The notes beneath the pieces were generated by a model that saw nothing but the letters and a program-made list of their open reading frames with translations, was not told the origin of the DNA and searched no databases. Source: Candidatus Berkiella cookevillensis (GTDB taxonomy: Bacteria > Pseudomonadota > Gammaproteobacteria > Berkiellales > Berkiellaceae). Taken from it: 64,000 nucleotides of DNA. Positions 10,032-18,737 of this stretch are shown in pieces (positions within the stretch are counted from its first letter, which is position 1; the number at the start of each line of letters is the position of its first letter). Made by a program: the position numbers and the translations under genes. The DNA is taken from assembly GCF_001431315.2 (NCBI RefSeq), contig NZ_LKHV02000001.1, forward strand, positions 992,001-1,056,000, written 5' to 3'.

Positions 10032-10955
10032 ATGAAACAAAGAACTCTCAAGAATGTTATTCAAGCGACAGGGGTTGGTGTACATACAGGGCATAAAGTT
10101 TATCTGACTTTACGCCCTGCTCCTGTCAATACTGGGATTGTTTTTGTAAGAGTTGATTGTAACCCCGTTGTAGAGATACCAGCCAAACCAGAATATGTCG
10201 GAGATACCAGCTTTTGCACTACTTTAGCGAAAGATGGCGTCAGAATTGGCACAGTTGAGCACTTATTATCCGCTTTTGCTGGCTTGGGAATTGACAATGC
10301 GATTGTTGAATTAAATGCACCAGAAGTACCTATTATGGATGGCAGTTCTGGGCCTTTTGTCTTTTTGATTCAGTCTGCTGGTATAGAAGAGCAATCAGCG
10401 CCTAAAAAGTTTATTCGCATTAAGAAGACAGTTGAAGTCAAAGATGGCGATAAATTTATTCGCGTTTCTCCCTTCGATGGTTTTAAAGTTTCTTTTACTA
10501 TTGAATTTGATCATCCTGTGATCCGAAAGGGTGGGCAGCACATTACTTTAGATTTCACGAGTTCGTCTTATGTGAAGCAAATTAGCAGAGCCAGAACATT
10601 TGGTTTTATGTCTGACTTTGAATGGTTGAGAGCAAACAATCTTGCATCTGGTGCGAGCCTTGATAATGCAATCGTCTTAGACAACTATAAAGTTGTCAAT
10701 GAAGATGGTTTGCGCTATGAGAATGAATTTGTGCGACACAAAATTTTGGATGCTGTGGGTGATTTATATCTGTTGGGCCATAGTATTATCGGTGAGTTCA
10801 GTGGCTTCAAGTCTGGCCATACCTTAAATAATAAATTTATTCAAAAATTACTTGAGAATAAGAGTGCTTGGGAGCTGGTGACCTTTGAAGATAAAAGAGC
10901 ACCTATTTCTTATGGTTCACCAGAGTGGTTAACACCTGACACAGTCACTGCATAG
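10032..10955 (+). CDS. lpxC: UDP-3-O-acyl-N-acetylglucosamine deacetylase (LpxC)
   Basis: Zinc deacetylase that catalyses the committed step of lipid A synthesis, so the organism makes an LPS-type outer membrane. Visible motifs: [17 protein letters not shown] at the N-terminus, the zinc-site [16 protein letters not shown], the catalytic [12 protein letters not shown], and [15 protein letters not shown] plus FSGFKSGH for the remaining zinc and catalytic histidines. Length of 307 residues is normal. It closes the division cluster and is followed by a terminator. Confidence 0.98.
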   Translation: MKQRTLKNVIQATGVGVHTGHKVYLTLRPAPVNTGIVFVRVDCNPVVEIPAKPEYVGDTSFCTTLAKDGVRIGTVEHLLSAFAGLGIDNAIVELNAPEVPIMDGSSGPFVFLIQSAGIEEQSAPKKFIRIKKTVEVKDGDKFIRVSPFDGFKVSFTIEFDHPVIRKGGQHITLDFTSSSYVKQISRARTFGFMSDFEWLRANNLASGASLDNAIVLDNYKVVNEDGLRYENEFVRHKILDAVGDLYLLGHSIIGEFSGFKSGHTLNNKFIQKLLENKSAWELVTFEDKRAPISYGSPEWLTPDTVTA

Positions 10956-10982
10956 TTCTTTCTTGTTTTTTATTCTTCTTTT

Positions 10983-11009
10983 AAGGGGCTTTTTTAATGC
11001 CCCTTTTTT
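10983..11009 (+). terminator. Rho-independent terminator after lpxC
   Basis: AAGGGGC (10983-10989) pairs with GCCCCTT (10999-11005) across a 9-base AT-rich loop, and a run of six T follows from 11004. It lies 28 bp after the lpxC stop and probably ends the division-cluster transcript. Confidence 0.85.
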
Positions 11010-11021
11010 GTTACTTCTTTT

Positions 11022-11103
11022 TAGAAGCCGCCTCAAAAATGTCTCTATTGTATTGATCCTTGATTGTAGATCTTTTTCTGCAGTGACATCTGTCTTGACT
11101 ATA
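11022..11103 (+). repeat. Dispersed repeat, family F2 (copy 1)
   Basis: Begins TAGAAGCCGCCTCAAAAATG and continues with blocks also found in order in the copy at 28733: an ATTGAT/GTTGAT block, GTAGATC/GCAGATC and TGACATCTGT. A third, short copy lies at 58836-58855 on the opposite strand. The copies are non-coding and AT-rich. The two forward copies differ by many substitutions, so this is an old family. Confidence 0.6.
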
Positions 11104-11119
11104 AATAGCGTATTATTGA

Positions 11120-11147
11120 TTGACACATAGCAGCAAAGCGCTAAAAT
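11120..11147 (+). promoter_or_regulatory. Sigma-70-type promoter for the small peptide genes
   Basis: A perfect TTGACA (11120-11125) and a TAAAAT -10 (11142-11147) are separated by 16 bp. Transcription would start near 11154, giving a leader of about 50 nt before the ATG at 11207, which has AAAGGA in a good position. It is the clearest promoter in this part of the window and directs the two glycine-rich peptides. Confidence 0.6.
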
Positions 11148-11206
11148 ATGTAATGTGAGCAAACATTCACAAAAAATAGCTAACAAGCTTTGTAAAAGGA
11201 TTTCTT

Positions 11207-11443
11207 ATGAAAGAACTGACACAGGAAGAGTTAGAAATGGTTTCTGCTGGTGCAATAAATGTACAAACGCTCTTATTTGCAACCTTGGGTGGTATGATTG
11301 TAGGTGGTGCTACAGGTGGTTATTTTGCTATGCAATTGGCAATGAGTAGTGCAGCACAGATTGTAATTACACCCTTGGTTGCCGCTTGCTGTGCAGGGGT
11401 AGGAGGTACAACAGGGCTTGGATTAGGTTTAACATTGCAATAA
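11207..11443 (+). CDS. Small glycine-rich hydrophobic peptide with bacteriocin-like leader (1)
   Basis: A 78-residue product. The first 15 residues, MKELTQEELEMVSAG, resemble the acidic leaders of class II bacteriocins and microcins (M-[KR]-x-L-x-x-x-E-[LM]-x-x-V-S-[GA]-G), with a small-residue pair where peptidase-type exporters cut. The remainder is hydrophobic, with GGMIVGGATGG, GVGGTTGLGLG and other GxxxG-type spacing typical of membrane-active peptides. AAAGGA precedes the start. A sister gene begins 18 bp after the stop. No leader-peptidase ABC exporter or immunity protein is recognisable next to it. Bacteriocin function is inference from leader and composition. Confidence 0.65.
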   Translation: MKELTQEELEMVSAGAINVQTLLFATLGGMIVGGATGGYFAMQLAMSSAAQIVITPLVAACCAGVGGTTGLGLGLTLQ

Positions 11444-11460
11444 AAGTATTGTTTTAGGAT

Positions 11461-11739
11461 TTGAGTATGAGAGCTTTAGAAATAATTGAATTAGATCAAG
11501 TAAGCGCTGGTGCAGACACAAGTGCTATAGAGCCATTAACGATATTTACCACGATTAATTTATCTACCACCCTTGTGGGTGCTACCTTAGGTGGTCTTTC
11601 TAGTGCTGCTCAAAGTATTGCTAGTCAACAACCATACTACATGTTAGCAAATATAGGTTTGGGTGGAATCCTGGGGGCATTTTTAGGGACAACCTTGGGG
11701 GTTGTGGGTGTATTGGGTTATTATACATTTAAAGAATAA
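11461..11739 (+). CDS. Small glycine-rich hydrophobic peptide with bacteriocin-like leader (2)
   Basis: A 92-residue product, partner of the preceding gene. The leader MRALEIIELDQVSAG shares the VSAGA junction with the first peptide, while the mature parts differ. Two hydrophobic stretches contain GATLGGLSSAA and GLGGILGAFLGTTLG with repeated GxxxG spacing. TAGGAT lies ahead of the ATG. Two adjacent unlike hydrophobic peptides with matching leaders are the usual layout of a two-peptide (class IIb) bacteriocin, but paired small membrane proteins of another function are possible. Confidence 0.65.
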   Translation: MSMRALEIIELDQVSAGADTSAIEPLTIFTTINLSTTLVGATLGGLSSAAQSIASQQPYYMLANIGLGGILGAFLGTTLGVVGVLGYYTFKE

Positions 11740-11888
11740 TCTTTTGGGGATATGTCTTAAAGTTGTGCAATTTTCCTCTATTTGAAAAATAGATCTTGAT
11801 TGTTCTGGTAAGCGACATTCTTTCCAATAAACTTTAGATACGCTTCTTAATAAGTTTTAAGGCTTTAGTTTAGACAGAGGTTTTTTAT

Positions 11889-12464
11889 ATGCGAGATGGT
11901 TCGGCTACGCGAAAAAAATTAGATAGATGCGCTTTAAATCTTTTTGTGCAAAAAGGCATTACTGCGACAACCATCAAAGATATTGCGTCTGAAGCTGAAG
12001 TCGCAGAAGGTACTTTATATCGTCATTACAAAAGTAAAGAAGAATTGGCTCAAAGCTTATTTGTAAATTCTTATGAAGCTATTTTGGTAGAAATGAGAGC
12101 TATCATTGAGAATTTAAATAAAGTAGAAAATAAAATTCATGACATGGTTATGCTATTTGCCAGAAAATTTGATGAAGATCCTATTTTATTTCGTTATCTT
12201 CTTTTAACACAGCACTATCAAATGAAATATCTCGCCAATGATGAAAATAGTGCACATCATTTATTTGTGCAGGTTGTTGTGTCTGGAATGAACAAGCATC
12301 AGATTCCAAAGGGTGATGCAGATGTTTATGCAGCTATGATTATAGGCATTGTATTGCAAGCGGCAGTCTCTCGAGTTTATGAGCGGATTACTCGCAAAAT
12401 GGTAGAAGATGTGCCGGTATTATCAGCGGCTATTTTACGCGTATTACAAGCAAAAGATACTTAA
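11889..12464 (+). CDS. TetR/AcrR-family transcriptional regulator
   Basis: A 191-residue protein. The N-terminal TetR helix-turn-helix is clear: CALNLFVQKGITATTIKDIA, then EVAEGTLYRHYKSKEELAQSL, around residues 12-60. The C-terminal ligand-binding half is divergent, as is usual for the family. It probably represses an adjacent unit, possibly itself or the epimerase operon that starts about 120 bp downstream. No operator palindrome could be assigned with confidence. The 149-bp gap upstream holds nothing else recognisable. Confidence 0.9.
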   Translation: MRDGSATRKKLDRCALNLFVQKGITATTIKDIASEAEVAEGTLYRHYKSKEELAQSLFVNSYEAILVEMRAIIENLNKVENKIHDMVMLFARKFDEDPILFRYLLLTQHYQMKYLANDENSAHHLFVQVVVSGMNKHQIPKGDADVYAAMIIGIVLQAAVSRVYERITRKMVEDVPVLSAAILRVLQAKDT

Positions 12465-12585
12465 ACTGCTGTACCAAAAATTCAGTTGAAATGTAAAGCA
12501 TGTGCTAAAATATTTCGTACTATAATGATATAGTTTTTTCACATGATGTGACTATAACAAGCGTTTTGTGCATAAAGGAAATCAT

Positions 12586-13485
12586 ATGCATATTCTGATA
12601 ACAGGCGGAACTGGATTTATTGGTAGACAGCTTTGTGCTTTGTTATTAGCAAGGAAATATGAAATTTCTGTTTTAAGCAGAGACATGCATCACGCTAAAG
12701 CAATATTACCATTCCAGGTAAATTGTATCCAAGATATTTCTGACATAAAACATATCTCGTCTATTGATGCCATTATTAATCTAGCGGGACATCCCATTGC
12801 TAATACACCTTGGTTTTCTAAGACCAAACAAGCAATCATCGAGAGCCGTGTTCATTTAACACAAAATTTAGTTAAAATATTTCAAGATTTAAATCCTAAA
12901 CCGCGAATCTTTATCAGTGGTTCAGCTATTGGTTATTATGGGATGTGTGCGGATGAAAAGTTGACTGAAGAGGCACCAGCCGGTACAGGATTTGCCGCTG
13001 ATCTATGTAAAGAATGGGAGTTAGCAGCCCTTACTGCGCAAGAGCAAGATATTCGTACTTGTTGTGTCCGAACAGGACTTGTTTTGGGTAAATCAGGTGG
13101 TATTTTAAAACGAATGCGATTACCTTATTTGTTAGGTTTAGGTGGAAAGATGGGAACGGGGCATCAATGGATGTCTTGGATTCACATGCAGGATTATCTG
13201 AATATACTTTTATTTTGTCTTGAAAATACATGTATACAAGGTGCAGTCAATGCGACCGCACCTAATCCAGTGACTAATCTTGATTTTAGTCGTAATTATG
13301 CACATATTCTGAAACGGCCTGCGTTTATGACAATGCCAGGATGGCTGTTAAAATTACTTTTAGGTCAAATGGCAGAAGAATTATTGTTGGCAGGACAAAG
13401 AGTCATTCCTCAAAAATTAATGGATTTACATTTCTCTTTTGAGTATCCGCAGATTGATCTGGCATTACAGCAAATTGAAAGGTAA
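12586..13485 (+). CDS. TIGR01777-type NAD-dependent epimerase (SDR39U1/YfcH-like)
   Basis: Extended short-chain dehydrogenase of 299 residues. The Rossmann motif TGGTGFIGRQL is at the N-terminus, the SGSAIGYYG active-site motif is mid-protein, and the C-terminal part with PGWLLKLLLGQMAEELLLAGQ-type sequence is typical of the TIGR01777 subgroup. The ATG at 12586 is preferred because AAAGGAA sits 6 bp before it; a GTG at 12568 lies upstream of that site. It starts a tight three-gene operon with the saccharopine-dehydrogenase-like and DUF2269 genes. The substrate is unknown. Confidence 0.85.
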   Translation: MHILITGGTGFIGRQLCALLLARKYEISVLSRDMHHAKAILPFQVNCIQDISDIKHISSIDAIINLAGHPIANTPWFSKTKQAIIESRVHLTQNLVKIFQDLNPKPRIFISGSAIGYYGMCADEKLTEEAPAGTGFAADLCKEWELAALTAQEQDIRTCCVRTGLVLGKSGGILKRMRLPYLLGLGGKMGTGHQWMSWIHMQDYLNILLFCLENTCIQGAVNATAPNPVTNLDFSRNYAHILKRPAFMTMPGWLLKLLLGQMAEELLLAGQRVIPQKLMDLHFSFEYPQIDLALQQIER

Positions 13486-13493
13486 TCCTCTTC

Positions 13494-14639
13494 ATGTTAA
13501 CGCAGACAGAAAAAAAACAAGTTGTAGTCGTGCTAGGTGGTTATGGGAATTTTGGCAAGCGTATTTGTCATGAACTAGCGCAAAATGCATCTATTCGTGT
13601 CATTATAGCGGGAAGAAATCAAAAAAAAGCGTCATTGCTGCAAGTAGCTTTAAAAAAAGAATTTCCTCAGAGTGATGTTGAAACACTTGTTCTGGATAGA
13701 AAAAATAATAATTTTAAAGAAAAGCTGATTGATTGCAAAGCAACTATTCTAGTACATACGGCCGGCCCTTTTCAAAATCAGGATTATTTAATCGCAGATT
13801 TTTGTATTGAAGCAAAAATTAATTATGTGGATATTGCTGATTCAAGAGAATACGTTGTTAATATTAAAAGCTTAAATGAAAAAGCCAGTGAAAATAGGGT
13901 CGTTGTTATCAGTGGCGCAAGCTCAGTGCCAGGTTTAGCATCAACAGTTATCGATGGATTTGCATTGAAATTTTCAACGCTTTTAAATATTGATTTTGGC
14001 ATCTCTCCTGGAAATAAAGTAGAAAGAGGTTTGGGAACCTTGCGTTCAGTCTTTGATTATGTTGGAAAGCCTTTCTTACAGTTAAATAATGGAAAATGGC
14101 AAACTGTGTATGGATGGCAGCAAATGCATCGTCAGTATTTTGGAGATAATATTGGGATGCGTTGGCAAAGTTGTTGTGATGTGCCTGATTTAGAGCTATT
14201 ACCTCAACGTTATCCTAAATTGCTTTCAGCAAAATTTTATGCTGGTTTAGAGATAGGTTTTTTACATTTGATGTTATGGAAGATGTCGTGGTTAGTGCGC
14301 TGGAAGTTTATTAAAAATTTATCTTATTTTGCGGGTGGCATAGAAAAAATCAGTTTTCTGTTTAAGAAGATGGGAACGCCAAAAGGTGGCATGTATGTGC
14401 ATTTGTATGGAACGGATTTTCAATATCAACCTTATGAAATTCAATGGAACTTAGTGGCAGAGAGTGCGCATGGACTCAATATTCCCATTATCCCCGCATT
14501 AATTATTATTAAGAAAATGCTAAATCAAGAACTAGAAAGTGGTGCTAGGCCGTGTACAAATTTATTTAGTTTAGATGAGTTTGATGTCTTTGCTAAGAAA
14601 TGGAATATTTATCATACTACTTCCGAAAGGCAAATGTAA
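13494..14639 (+). CDS. Saccharopine-dehydrogenase-like NAD(P)-binding oxidoreductase
   Basis: A 381-residue protein. The N-terminal NAD(P)-binding domain (VVVLGGYGNFGKRICHELAQ) and the sequence HTAGPFQNQDYLIADFCIEA followed by YVDIADSREYV match the saccharopine dehydrogenase NADP-binding superfamily. The C-terminal half is not like lysine-pathway enzymes, so a role in lysine metabolism should not be assumed. It starts 8 bp after the epimerase and its stop abuts the TTG start of the next gene, so the three are probably co-expressed. Confidence 0.8.
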   Translation: MLTQTEKKQVVVVLGGYGNFGKRICHELAQNASIRVIIAGRNQKKASLLQVALKKEFPQSDVETLVLDRKNNNFKEKLIDCKATILVHTAGPFQNQDYLIADFCIEAKINYVDIADSREYVVNIKSLNEKASENRVVVISGASSVPGLASTVIDGFALKFSTLLNIDFGISPGNKVERGLGTLRSVFDYVGKPFLQLNNGKWQTVYGWQQMHRQYFGDNIGMRWQSCCDVPDLELLPQRYPKLLSAKFYAGLEIGFLHLMLWKMSWLVRWKFIKNLSYFAGGIEKISFLFKKMGTPKGGMYVHLYGTDFQYQPYEIQWNLVAESAHGLNIPIIPALIIIKKMLNQELESGARPCTNLFSLDEFDVFAKKWNIYHTTSERQM

Positions 14640-15107
14640 TTGAAATATTATTTTATTTTAAAATTAATACATATCTTAAGCGCTACTGTTTTAATGGGTA
14701 CAGGTGCTGGCATTGCATTTTTTATGTTGATGTCCTATTTGAAAAAAGATATGGCAGCGATTAAGCAAAATGCTCAACTTGTCGTATTGGCAGATTGGTT
14801 ATTTACTTTGCCTGCTGTGATTGTGCAATTGGTGAGTGGGCTATTGTTAATGCATGTGTTGAATTATTCATATCACAGTATGTGGTTTGCATCTGTTATG
14901 GGCTTATTTGTCTTTGTGGGGTGTTGTTGGATCCCTGTTTTATATCTTCAGTATCAGTTTAGAACTCTATCTAAAAATTTATCAGTGCAAGACGTAATTC
15001 CAAACCGTTTTCATCGTTATATGAAAATATGGATAATATTAGGATGTTTTGGTTTTTCAGGGGTATTGTTATTATTTTATCTTATGGTTTTTAAGCCAAT
15101 GCTTTGA
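14640..15107 (+). CDS. DUF2269-type integral membrane protein
   Basis: A 155-residue inner-membrane protein with four hydrophobic segments. It begins at TTG directly after the preceding stop codon. The start KLIHILSATVLMGTGAGIAFF and the VVLADWLFTLPAVIVQLVSG segment are characteristic of DUF2269 proteins. Last gene of the epimerase / oxidoreductase operon; grouping of these three families suggests a shared pathway, but the reaction is unknown. Confidence 0.75.
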   Translation: MKYYFILKLIHILSATVLMGTGAGIAFFMLMSYLKKDMAAIKQNAQLVVLADWLFTLPAVIVQLVSGLLLMHVLNYSYHSMWFASVMGLFVFVGCCWIPVLYLQYQFRTLSKNLSVQDVIPNRFHRYMKIWIILGCFGFSGVLLLFYLMVFKPML

Positions 15108-15496
15108 TAATGTTCTCTGTCTTTTGGATAGAATTTCTAGTGAAACCTAAGGCAAGTCGCTGCGTGTGTTAAGTGGTTTGCCTTGTCATGCCAGCGAAGG
15201 CTCATAGGCGTCAACTTAAGCAATTTCTGGTATTCGATTATATAACATTAGCACCTATATAAAGATGTGCTTTGGTGCGAAGCACCCTACGCCCACTTTG
15301 TTATCAAAGGGGGCAGCCGTCTGCGGTGGGGGATTTTCAAAGCAAAGATTAAAAGATCCATCTGCTCACTCCAGTTAAGCTTCTTCCCTTGATATCAAGG
15401 GAAGATAATCATTCACTTCGTTCATTTTTACATTATAAAGAATAAAATTTATTCCATATCAACATCGTTTTTTTACAAAGGCTAATTAACAATAGT
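15108..15496. other. 389-bp intergenic region with hairpins and a 24-bp palindrome
   Basis: No credible gene. It holds a GGTGC-GAA-GCACC hairpin (15274-15286), then CCCACTTTG/CAAAGGGGG arms (about 15292-15313) followed by a G-rich tract, and a perfect 24-bp palindrome TCTTCCCTTGATATCAAGGGAAGA at 15382-15405. The composition (GC-richer than its surroundings) resembles decayed miniature transposable elements. It lies between convergent genes and may also terminate transcription from both sides. Confidence 0.5.
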
Positions 15497-16807
15497 TTAT
15501 TTCTTTCTAAACCTCCCTTTATCCGCATCTTCGGCCACGCGATTAATGGCATCTTGGTGCAATTGAATTAAGGCTTGAACACGTCTGTCACCATTGTTTT
15601 GGCGTGAGGCTTGATATTGATGCGCTATTGTTGTTGCTTTAGATAGGCCTGTTTCTGCAACAGGTGATGCGATAGCTGGATTTGTATTGGGTAATATATT
15701 TTCTTCATGCACGTGAGGTCGGCTTTGCTTTAGTTCTGATTGAATGGAAGGTGAGGGAGATCGACTTGCTTTTCTCTTATGTTCGTGACGTGTCTGATGA
15801 TGGGTATGTTTTGCATGATGCTTGCTTTTACCTTTTTTCTTATCAGTTGTTTTTTCTTCGTCTTTTGCTTTATTTTTATGTGAATGATGATGTTTTTTGT
15901 TTGTCGTTTTTTCTAGTTTATCCGATGGACTATTAGATGTTTTGCTTGTGCTGCTAGCTGCTGTTGATTTGTGTTGTGCAGTCGTTGCAAGTTGCTTTTG
16001 ATGCTCGAGCTGCATTGTGAGGTTTTTTGTAATAGCATTGATAGCCTCATTTTCTCTTTGTTTGCGTACATTCTCATCTTGCATTATTTTATAACGTGGA
16101 TCTGTTGTTTGTTTTGTTTGCTGCATCAATTCTATATCATTATTATTCCCTTCGATGAGATAATCATTCATTGCTTTTTGTCCTGCAAGTGTCGTCATCA
16201 TTTTTTCTAAAGCTGAAACTATTTCTGGGTTAAAATCTTCGGCTTGTATTGCACTGAAAAGAGTGTTTATTTTGCTTAAGTTATTTGCAAGCATTTGTGC
16301 GTTAATTTGTGTACTAGAGTAAAGAGGTATCATGTTCAATATATTATTATTTAAAAATTGAGTAGGATTATCCACTAAGCTTTTTACGTGATTCAGCTGT
16401 GTTAAGGATGCATCAAGTTGATCTACTTCGGCTTGTAAAGTTGCTAAGCGATTATTGAGCATGTCAGAATATTTGTTATCTATGCCTGATTCAGTTTGTA
16501 ATAATTGACCATAGGTTTGTAATAGGGGTTTAATTTTTCTTTGCTGCAAGAAACTTAAATGTGCTCTAACATTTGTGATAAAAGGTGCTAGATTTGTTTC
16601 ATCAAATTGTACACTATGCTTTCTTGCCATTTTTTTAGCATAAGGTGCTATTTTTGTTAAAAGTTTAGCTTTATCGTTTGCAATCTGTGCAAGTTCTGCA
16701 TCTCTCAGTGGCTTAATTTCTTTAAGTAGCTTTGCTTGTTGTATGGCTATATTTTGATTTTTTTCTTCGATTTCTGAGCGTAATTTGGCTATTTGTTCAC
16801 TAAGCAT
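15497..16807 (-). CDS. Coiled-coil protein with a lysine/histidine-rich region
   Basis: A 436-residue protein of unknown function. Residues 1-180 are charged and heptad-like (EQIAKLRSEIEEKNQNIAIQ), predicted coiled coil. Residues about 275-360 are a low-complexity K/H/T/S tract with HHHSHKNKAKDEEKTTDKKK and HAKHTHHQTRHEHKRKA-type runs. No signal peptide or transmembrane segment. The start at 16807 is chosen because TTGGAGAA lies 7-8 bp upstream; an ATG at 16849 lacks such a site. Coiled-coil plus disordered proteins are common among secreted effectors of intracellular bacteria, but no direct evidence of secretion is visible. Confidence 0.7.
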   Translation of the reverse strand: MLSEQIAKLRSEIEEKNQNIAIQQAKLLKEIKPLRDAELAQIANDKAKLLTKIAPYAKKMARKHSVQFDETNLAPFITNVRAHLSFLQQRKIKPLLQTYGQLLQTESGIDNKYSDMLNNRLATLQAEVDQLDASLTQLNHVKSLVDNPTQFLNNNILNMIPLYSSTQINAQMLANNLSKINTLFSAIQAEDFNPEIVSALEKMMTTLAGQKAMNDYLIEGNNNDIELMQQTKQTTDPRYKIMQDENVRKQRENEAINAITKNLTMQLEHQKQLATTAQHKSTAASSTSKTSNSPSDKLEKTTNKKHHHSHKNKAKDEEKTTDKKKGKSKHHAKHTHHQTRHEHKRKASRSPSPSIQSELKQSRPHVHEENILPNTNPAIASPVAETGLSKATTIAHQYQASRQNNGDRRVQALIQLHQDAINRVAEDADKGRFRKK

Positions 16808-16953
16808 GTCATTTTCTCCAAGTTCTATTTTGATCACTAAGACTTTCATTCATAGAAAAAGTTCAATTGTAAATACACGCTCTATTTTTTCTAATAATCA
16901 ACTAACATTAGAAATTATGCTGACAAATTATGATTGGATGAGGGCTATGGCAG

Positions 16954-18063
16954 ATGAAAGTGCTAAAAAAGCAGAGCATTAGTCACCGATGGAAGCCATA
17001 CATCTTTGTAGTTGCTGTTTTTATACAAGTAATGTTACCCACCTTGATAGCAGCGCTCTTTGGGGTATATGCGGTGGGTGTTCTTATCTTGTTGTCTGTG
17101 ATACATGCTTGCATTGCAGGATGGCTACTCTATAGCCAGTATCAAGTGCATTGCCAGGAGCAAGCATTACAAGAATATTTTCCCCTGAATTTAGAAAATG
17201 CAAAGCATCGCCTTGTATTTGAATTCATACGAAATTTGAGTGACGCAATAGGTCTGCAAACACCTACACTTGTTATTAAAAAAACAAATAAGATGCTGCC
17301 AGAGTTATTAGCTGAGAGTGCAATGTTGCCAAATTATACCATTATCATAAATGAGGATTTATTAACGGTGCATGGCAAAGGTTTAGATGATGAGCAATTA
17401 AAACTGATATTGGCTCATGAAGTAGGACATCTTGTTTATAAGGACCAATTGAGACAATGGCTATTAAATGGTCTGCAATGTTTATTTATCATACAGAGTG
17501 TGACAATGATTGTTTCATCTTTATTTTTGCTCAATGCGCTCTCATTCTTTTTCTTAACAGGATTGCTGCTTTTTATAGGGGGTATACAGTTAGGTTTAAT
17601 TCGAAAACATGCGCGCTTTTGTGAGCTAGAGGCTGATCGCTTTGCGGCAACCCTTTGTAATAATCCATCTAAGATGTTGCAGATATTTGATGAGCTTCCA
17701 ATGCTCTACCATTATTGGGGAATGTTATATCTTGAAGATAGCTTTGAGCAACCTAGGCTTTACAGTGATTATCAAATAGCGCCTCTTTTAGAAAAGCTGC
17801 ATTATTATAAAACTTCACTTCGCTTATCGCCTGACTCAACTAAGATAAAAGAAATAGTTTTACAACTTAATAGTTGTTGCCCTGTAAGTTTTAACAATGA
17901 ATCTTGTGAGAGTACAATATTAAAACGCAATTTTTATCAAAGATGTATGGGCTTTTTTAATGCTTATCCTTCGCGAGCACAAAGAATGGTAAATCTTGCA
18001 GACATGTGCAAGCAAACTAACACCTTGCCATTGTCAAAATCAGGTAAATATAGTCAAATTTAG
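16954..18063 (+). CDS. M48-family membrane zinc metalloprotease
   Basis: A 369-residue protein with two N-terminal transmembrane segments (residues about 12-55) and two more around residues 170-215. The zinc motif HEVGH (in LILAHEVGHLVYKDQ) and the downstream glutamate ligand in ELEADRFAAT are those of M48 (HtpX/Ste24) peptidases. Probably acts in membrane-protein quality control with its active site on the cytoplasmic side. Not close enough to HtpX itself to name. It is divergent from the coiled-coil gene. Confidence 0.85.
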   Translation: MKVLKKQSISHRWKPYIFVVAVFIQVMLPTLIAALFGVYAVGVLILLSVIHACIAGWLLYSQYQVHCQEQALQEYFPLNLENAKHRLVFEFIRNLSDAIGLQTPTLVIKKTNKMLPELLAESAMLPNYTIIINEDLLTVHGKGLDDEQLKLILAHEVGHLVYKDQLRQWLLNGLQCLFIIQSVTMIVSSLFLLNALSFFFLTGLLLFIGGIQLGLIRKHARFCELEADRFAATLCNNPSKMLQIFDELPMLYHYWGMLYLEDSFEQPRLYSDYQIAPLLEKLHYYKTSLRLSPDSTKIKEIVLQLNSCCPVSFNNESCESTILKRNFYQRCMGFFNAYPSRAQRMVNLADMCKQTNTLPLSKSGKYSQI

Positions 18064-18119
18064 TGTCAAAATGTTAATATACATAGCTATATAAAATAAA
18101 AAGTGGTTGAATAGAGAGT

Positions 18120-18737
18120 ATGATATTTACAAGCCCGATCAAACTTAAGTATATCAAAACAGATCGCTTGATGATTCGTCCTGCCCGTGTAACAGATGCA
18201 AAATTAATGCATGATGCAATGAAAGATAGTTTCAAAGTATTAAAAAGATGGATGCCTTGGGCGCAATCATTGGCAAGCTTGCGAGATACAATTGTTTATC
18301 TTGAAGAGGGTGAGCAATTATGGCAAAGCATTCCCAGAGAAAGCGTAGAGCAACCTTTACAAATTGTCGATCTAGACGATCAACAATACATTGGTGCAAG
18401 TGGTATTAAACCTGCTAATTTGCTAGTGCCTAGTTTTGAAGTGGGTTATTGGGTTAATCAAAAATTTACAGGAAAAGGATTGATTTCAGAAGCAATGAAT
18501 GCACTGACTCGCTATTTATTTGAAGTGCAAACAGCTAAACGAGTAGAAATCAATTGTGAAGAGCAAAATAAAAAAAGTGCTAAAGTTGTAGAGAGGATTA
18601 ATTTTGAATTAGAAGGGCGATTAAAAAATCATCGGCTTTCAGCAGATGGTAGTGAAATTACCCATTCTCTTATTTATGCTTGTACGGATGCAACTAAATT
18701 ACCCCCTCTGAAATGGAGTTATGAGCACGAAAAATAA
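18120..18737 (+). CDS. GNAT-family N-acetyltransferase (RimJ/RimL-like)
   Basis: A 205-residue protein. The order TDRLMIRPARVTDAKLMHDA, EVGYWVNQKFTGKGLISEAM and VEINCEEQNKKSAKVVERIN is that of ribosomal-protein-alanine acetyltransferase-like GNATs, including the acetyl-CoA pyrophosphate-binding region near residues 115-125. The stop overlaps the start of the SMR gene by 17 bp, so the two are likely co-translated. The acceptor is unknown. Confidence 0.85.
   Translation: MIFTSPIKLKYIKTDRLMIRPARVTDAKLMHDAMKDSFKVLKRWMPWAQSLASLRDTIVYLEEGEQLWQSIPRESVEQPLQIVDLDDQQYIGASGIKPANLLVPSFEVGYWVNQKFTGKGLISEAMNALTRYLFEVQTAKRVEINCEEQNKKSAKVVERINFELEGRLKNHRLSADGSEITHSLIYACTDATKLPPLKWSYEHEK

Noticed and set aside
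11155-11349. 64-residue open frame overlapping the first small peptide
   Set aside because: Cysteine- and arginine-rich frame-shift shadow without a ribosome-binding site; the +11207 frame has AAAGGA, a bacteriocin-like leader and a matching sister gene.
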